5,494 nucleotides of DNA from NCBI GenBank assembly GCA_041559015.1, contig JBFFED010000064.1, forward strand, positions 1 through 5,494. The letters are read 5' to 3'. The position numbers and the translations under genes were made by a program. This DNA is from COMBO-56-21 sp041559015. Its GTDB lineage: Archaea > Thermoplasmatota > Thermoplasmata > UBA10834. Below the pieces are notes generated by a model that saw nothing but the letters and a program-made list of their open reading frames with translations, was not told where the DNA came from and did no database searches. Positions 4,758 through 5,494 of this stretch are shown one piece after another (the stretch's first letter is position 1; every line of letters begins with the position of its first letter).

Positions 4758-5494
4758 ATGAAGCGAGCATTGACGATTCTGGTGTGCGTAGCTGTGGGCA
4801 TGATGTTGGTGGTCAATGTGAGCGCGTTCCCCCCCGCCACCTGGAACGACGGTGACGAGGCCGCGTTCTTCGGGCACACATTCGAAGAGGAATACTGGAC
4901 TAACAGCTCAATCAAGGTTCAGAGCCCCGTCGGAGACGACCTGAACTTCTCGGCGTCGTATGTCAACTACGAGGGCGTCCAGGCGTTCCTGCTCTGCCTG
5001 AACACTGTCGAGAACGCGAACGGCACGGGCTCCATCCCGTTCCAGCTCTTCGGGATGCACTACCGGACACCGGAGGACCGGGAGGTGTTCATCGGCGCAG
5101 AGCTTGCCTTCTTGATGGTATTCAACGACACCTACAACGGCACCGGCCCGGGCGCGAACGGCCTCCCAGATCCGGGGCACGAGGAAGTCCTCTATGTTGT
5201 CCCGTTCGGGGTGAGTTCGGTGCTGGGGGAAGGTGACTACGTCCCCGACGTGAACGTGCGCCCGGTACAGAAGCTGGGCGAGGGGCATTACAGGTTCGGC
5301 ATCCAGTACCTTAACCTCTACGCGTTCGTGAGCCCGAACTTCCTCGCGAGCGCTTTCCTCAGGACTGGATACATCGCCAAGTTCAGCGAGCTGACGGTCG
5401 ACTATGAGATAACGATGGACAACGCCACGGGCGTCAACAACTCGTACTTCTTCCTGGAGTGGTACTACAGCGACCTCGGCTGTTTTGGCGGACA
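4758..5494 (+). CDS. Secreted, sequon-rich protein of unrecognised family (3'-partial)
   Basis: An open frame of 245 complete codons with no stop runs to the window edge; its end is outside. Residues 1-23 form a Sec signal peptide: MKR, then a hydrophobic core (about 4-19), then a VSA ending with likely cleavage after Ala23. The mature part is polar and aromatic-rich with no transmembrane segment so far. It has seven N-x-S/T sequons at Asn 49, 63, 88, 123, 127, 222 and 227, suggesting an exported, possibly N-glycosylated cell-surface protein. A loop rich in Asn, Gly, Pro and Asp at 123-143 (including NGLPDPGHEE) could bind a metal such as calcium, but it does not fit an EF-hand exactly. Only two cysteines, 80 and 242, occur in the visible mature part. 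The start is fixed by the TGA at 4749. I do not recognise the family. A missing C-terminal membrane anchor is plausible. It has its own promoter, separate from the ABC cassette. Confidence 0.85.
   Translation, partial: MKRALTILVCVAVGMMLVVNVSAFPPATWNDGDEAAFFGHTFEEEYWTNSSIKVQSPVGDDLNFSASYVNYEGVQAFLLCLNTVENANGTGSIPFQLFGMHYRTPEDREVFIGAELAFLMVFNDTYNGTGPGANGLPDPGHEEVLYVVPFGVSSVLGEGDYVPDVNVRPVQKLGEGHYRFGIQYLNLYAFVSPNFLASAFLRTGYIAKFSELTVDYEITMDNATGVNNSYFFLEWYYSDLGCFGG

Noticed and set aside
4758..4830. Possible lipoprotein signal because Cys10 lies within the hydrophobic N-terminus.
   Set aside because: Cys10 is inside the hydrophobic core with no lipobox before it, and a normal cleavage site after Ala23 fits better.
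4691..4855. Cysteine-rich 54-codon frame starting right after the TATA box, with a C-x2-C-x2-C-H run suggestive of a zinc-binding protein.
   Set aside because: It begins upstream of the predicted transcription start, has no ribosome-binding site and overlaps the signal-peptide region of the well-supported gene at 4758. The cysteines arise from reading that region in another frame.

Overview
The window looks archaeal. It is GC-rich (about 60% by eye) and uses the Arg codon AGG and the Ile codon ATA heavily. Ribosome-binding sites are strong GGAGG/AGGTG types placed at stop/start overlaps, and two intergenic stretches carry BRE/TATA-like elements (gAAACCCTTATCT and gcAAAGGTTATTATT) rather than bacterial -35/-10 boxes. 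A moderately GC-rich euryarchaeote of the Thermoplasmatota/methanogen type is my best guess. This is inference from style only, with no marker gene to confirm it.

All supported genes are on the + strand. (1) Bases 3-1043 hold the body of an agmatine deiminase-type guanidine hydrolase with all core catalytic residues; its first few codons probably lie before the window. (2) A candidate promoter at about 1062-1076 follows. (3) Bases 1127-4604 hold a compact four-gene cassette in the order ATPase, permease, ATPase, permease. Its junctions are an 11-bp overlap, a 4-bp ATGA overlap and a 1-bp gap, each with a Shine-Dalgarno sequence inside the preceding gene. Both ATPases are CcmA/NatA-like, and both permeases are six-helix ABC-2-type proteins. 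No substrate-binding protein is present, so this is most likely an export or efflux-type system (one four-component transporter or two paired ones) with unknown substrate. (4) A 153-bp intergenic region, 4605-4757, carries a perfect 14-bp palindrome, a BRE/TATA promoter and a 9-bp direct repeat flanking the TATA box. (5) From 4758 to the window end runs an uninterrupted reading frame for a secreted protein with a Sec signal peptide and seven N-glycosylation sequons. It is cut off by the window edge.

How the genes work together: the four ABC genes are almost certainly co-translated and form membrane transport complexes. The secreted protein has its own promoter and possible operator, so its link to the transporter is positional only. 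The agmatine deiminase appears to be a separate polyamine/arginine-metabolism gene. I see no RNA gene, CRISPR array, insertion sequence or attachment site. Nothing here is clearly a new defence or mobile system. The points most worth following are the regulated secreted protein of unrecognised family and the duplicated, diverged ABC-2 cassette.
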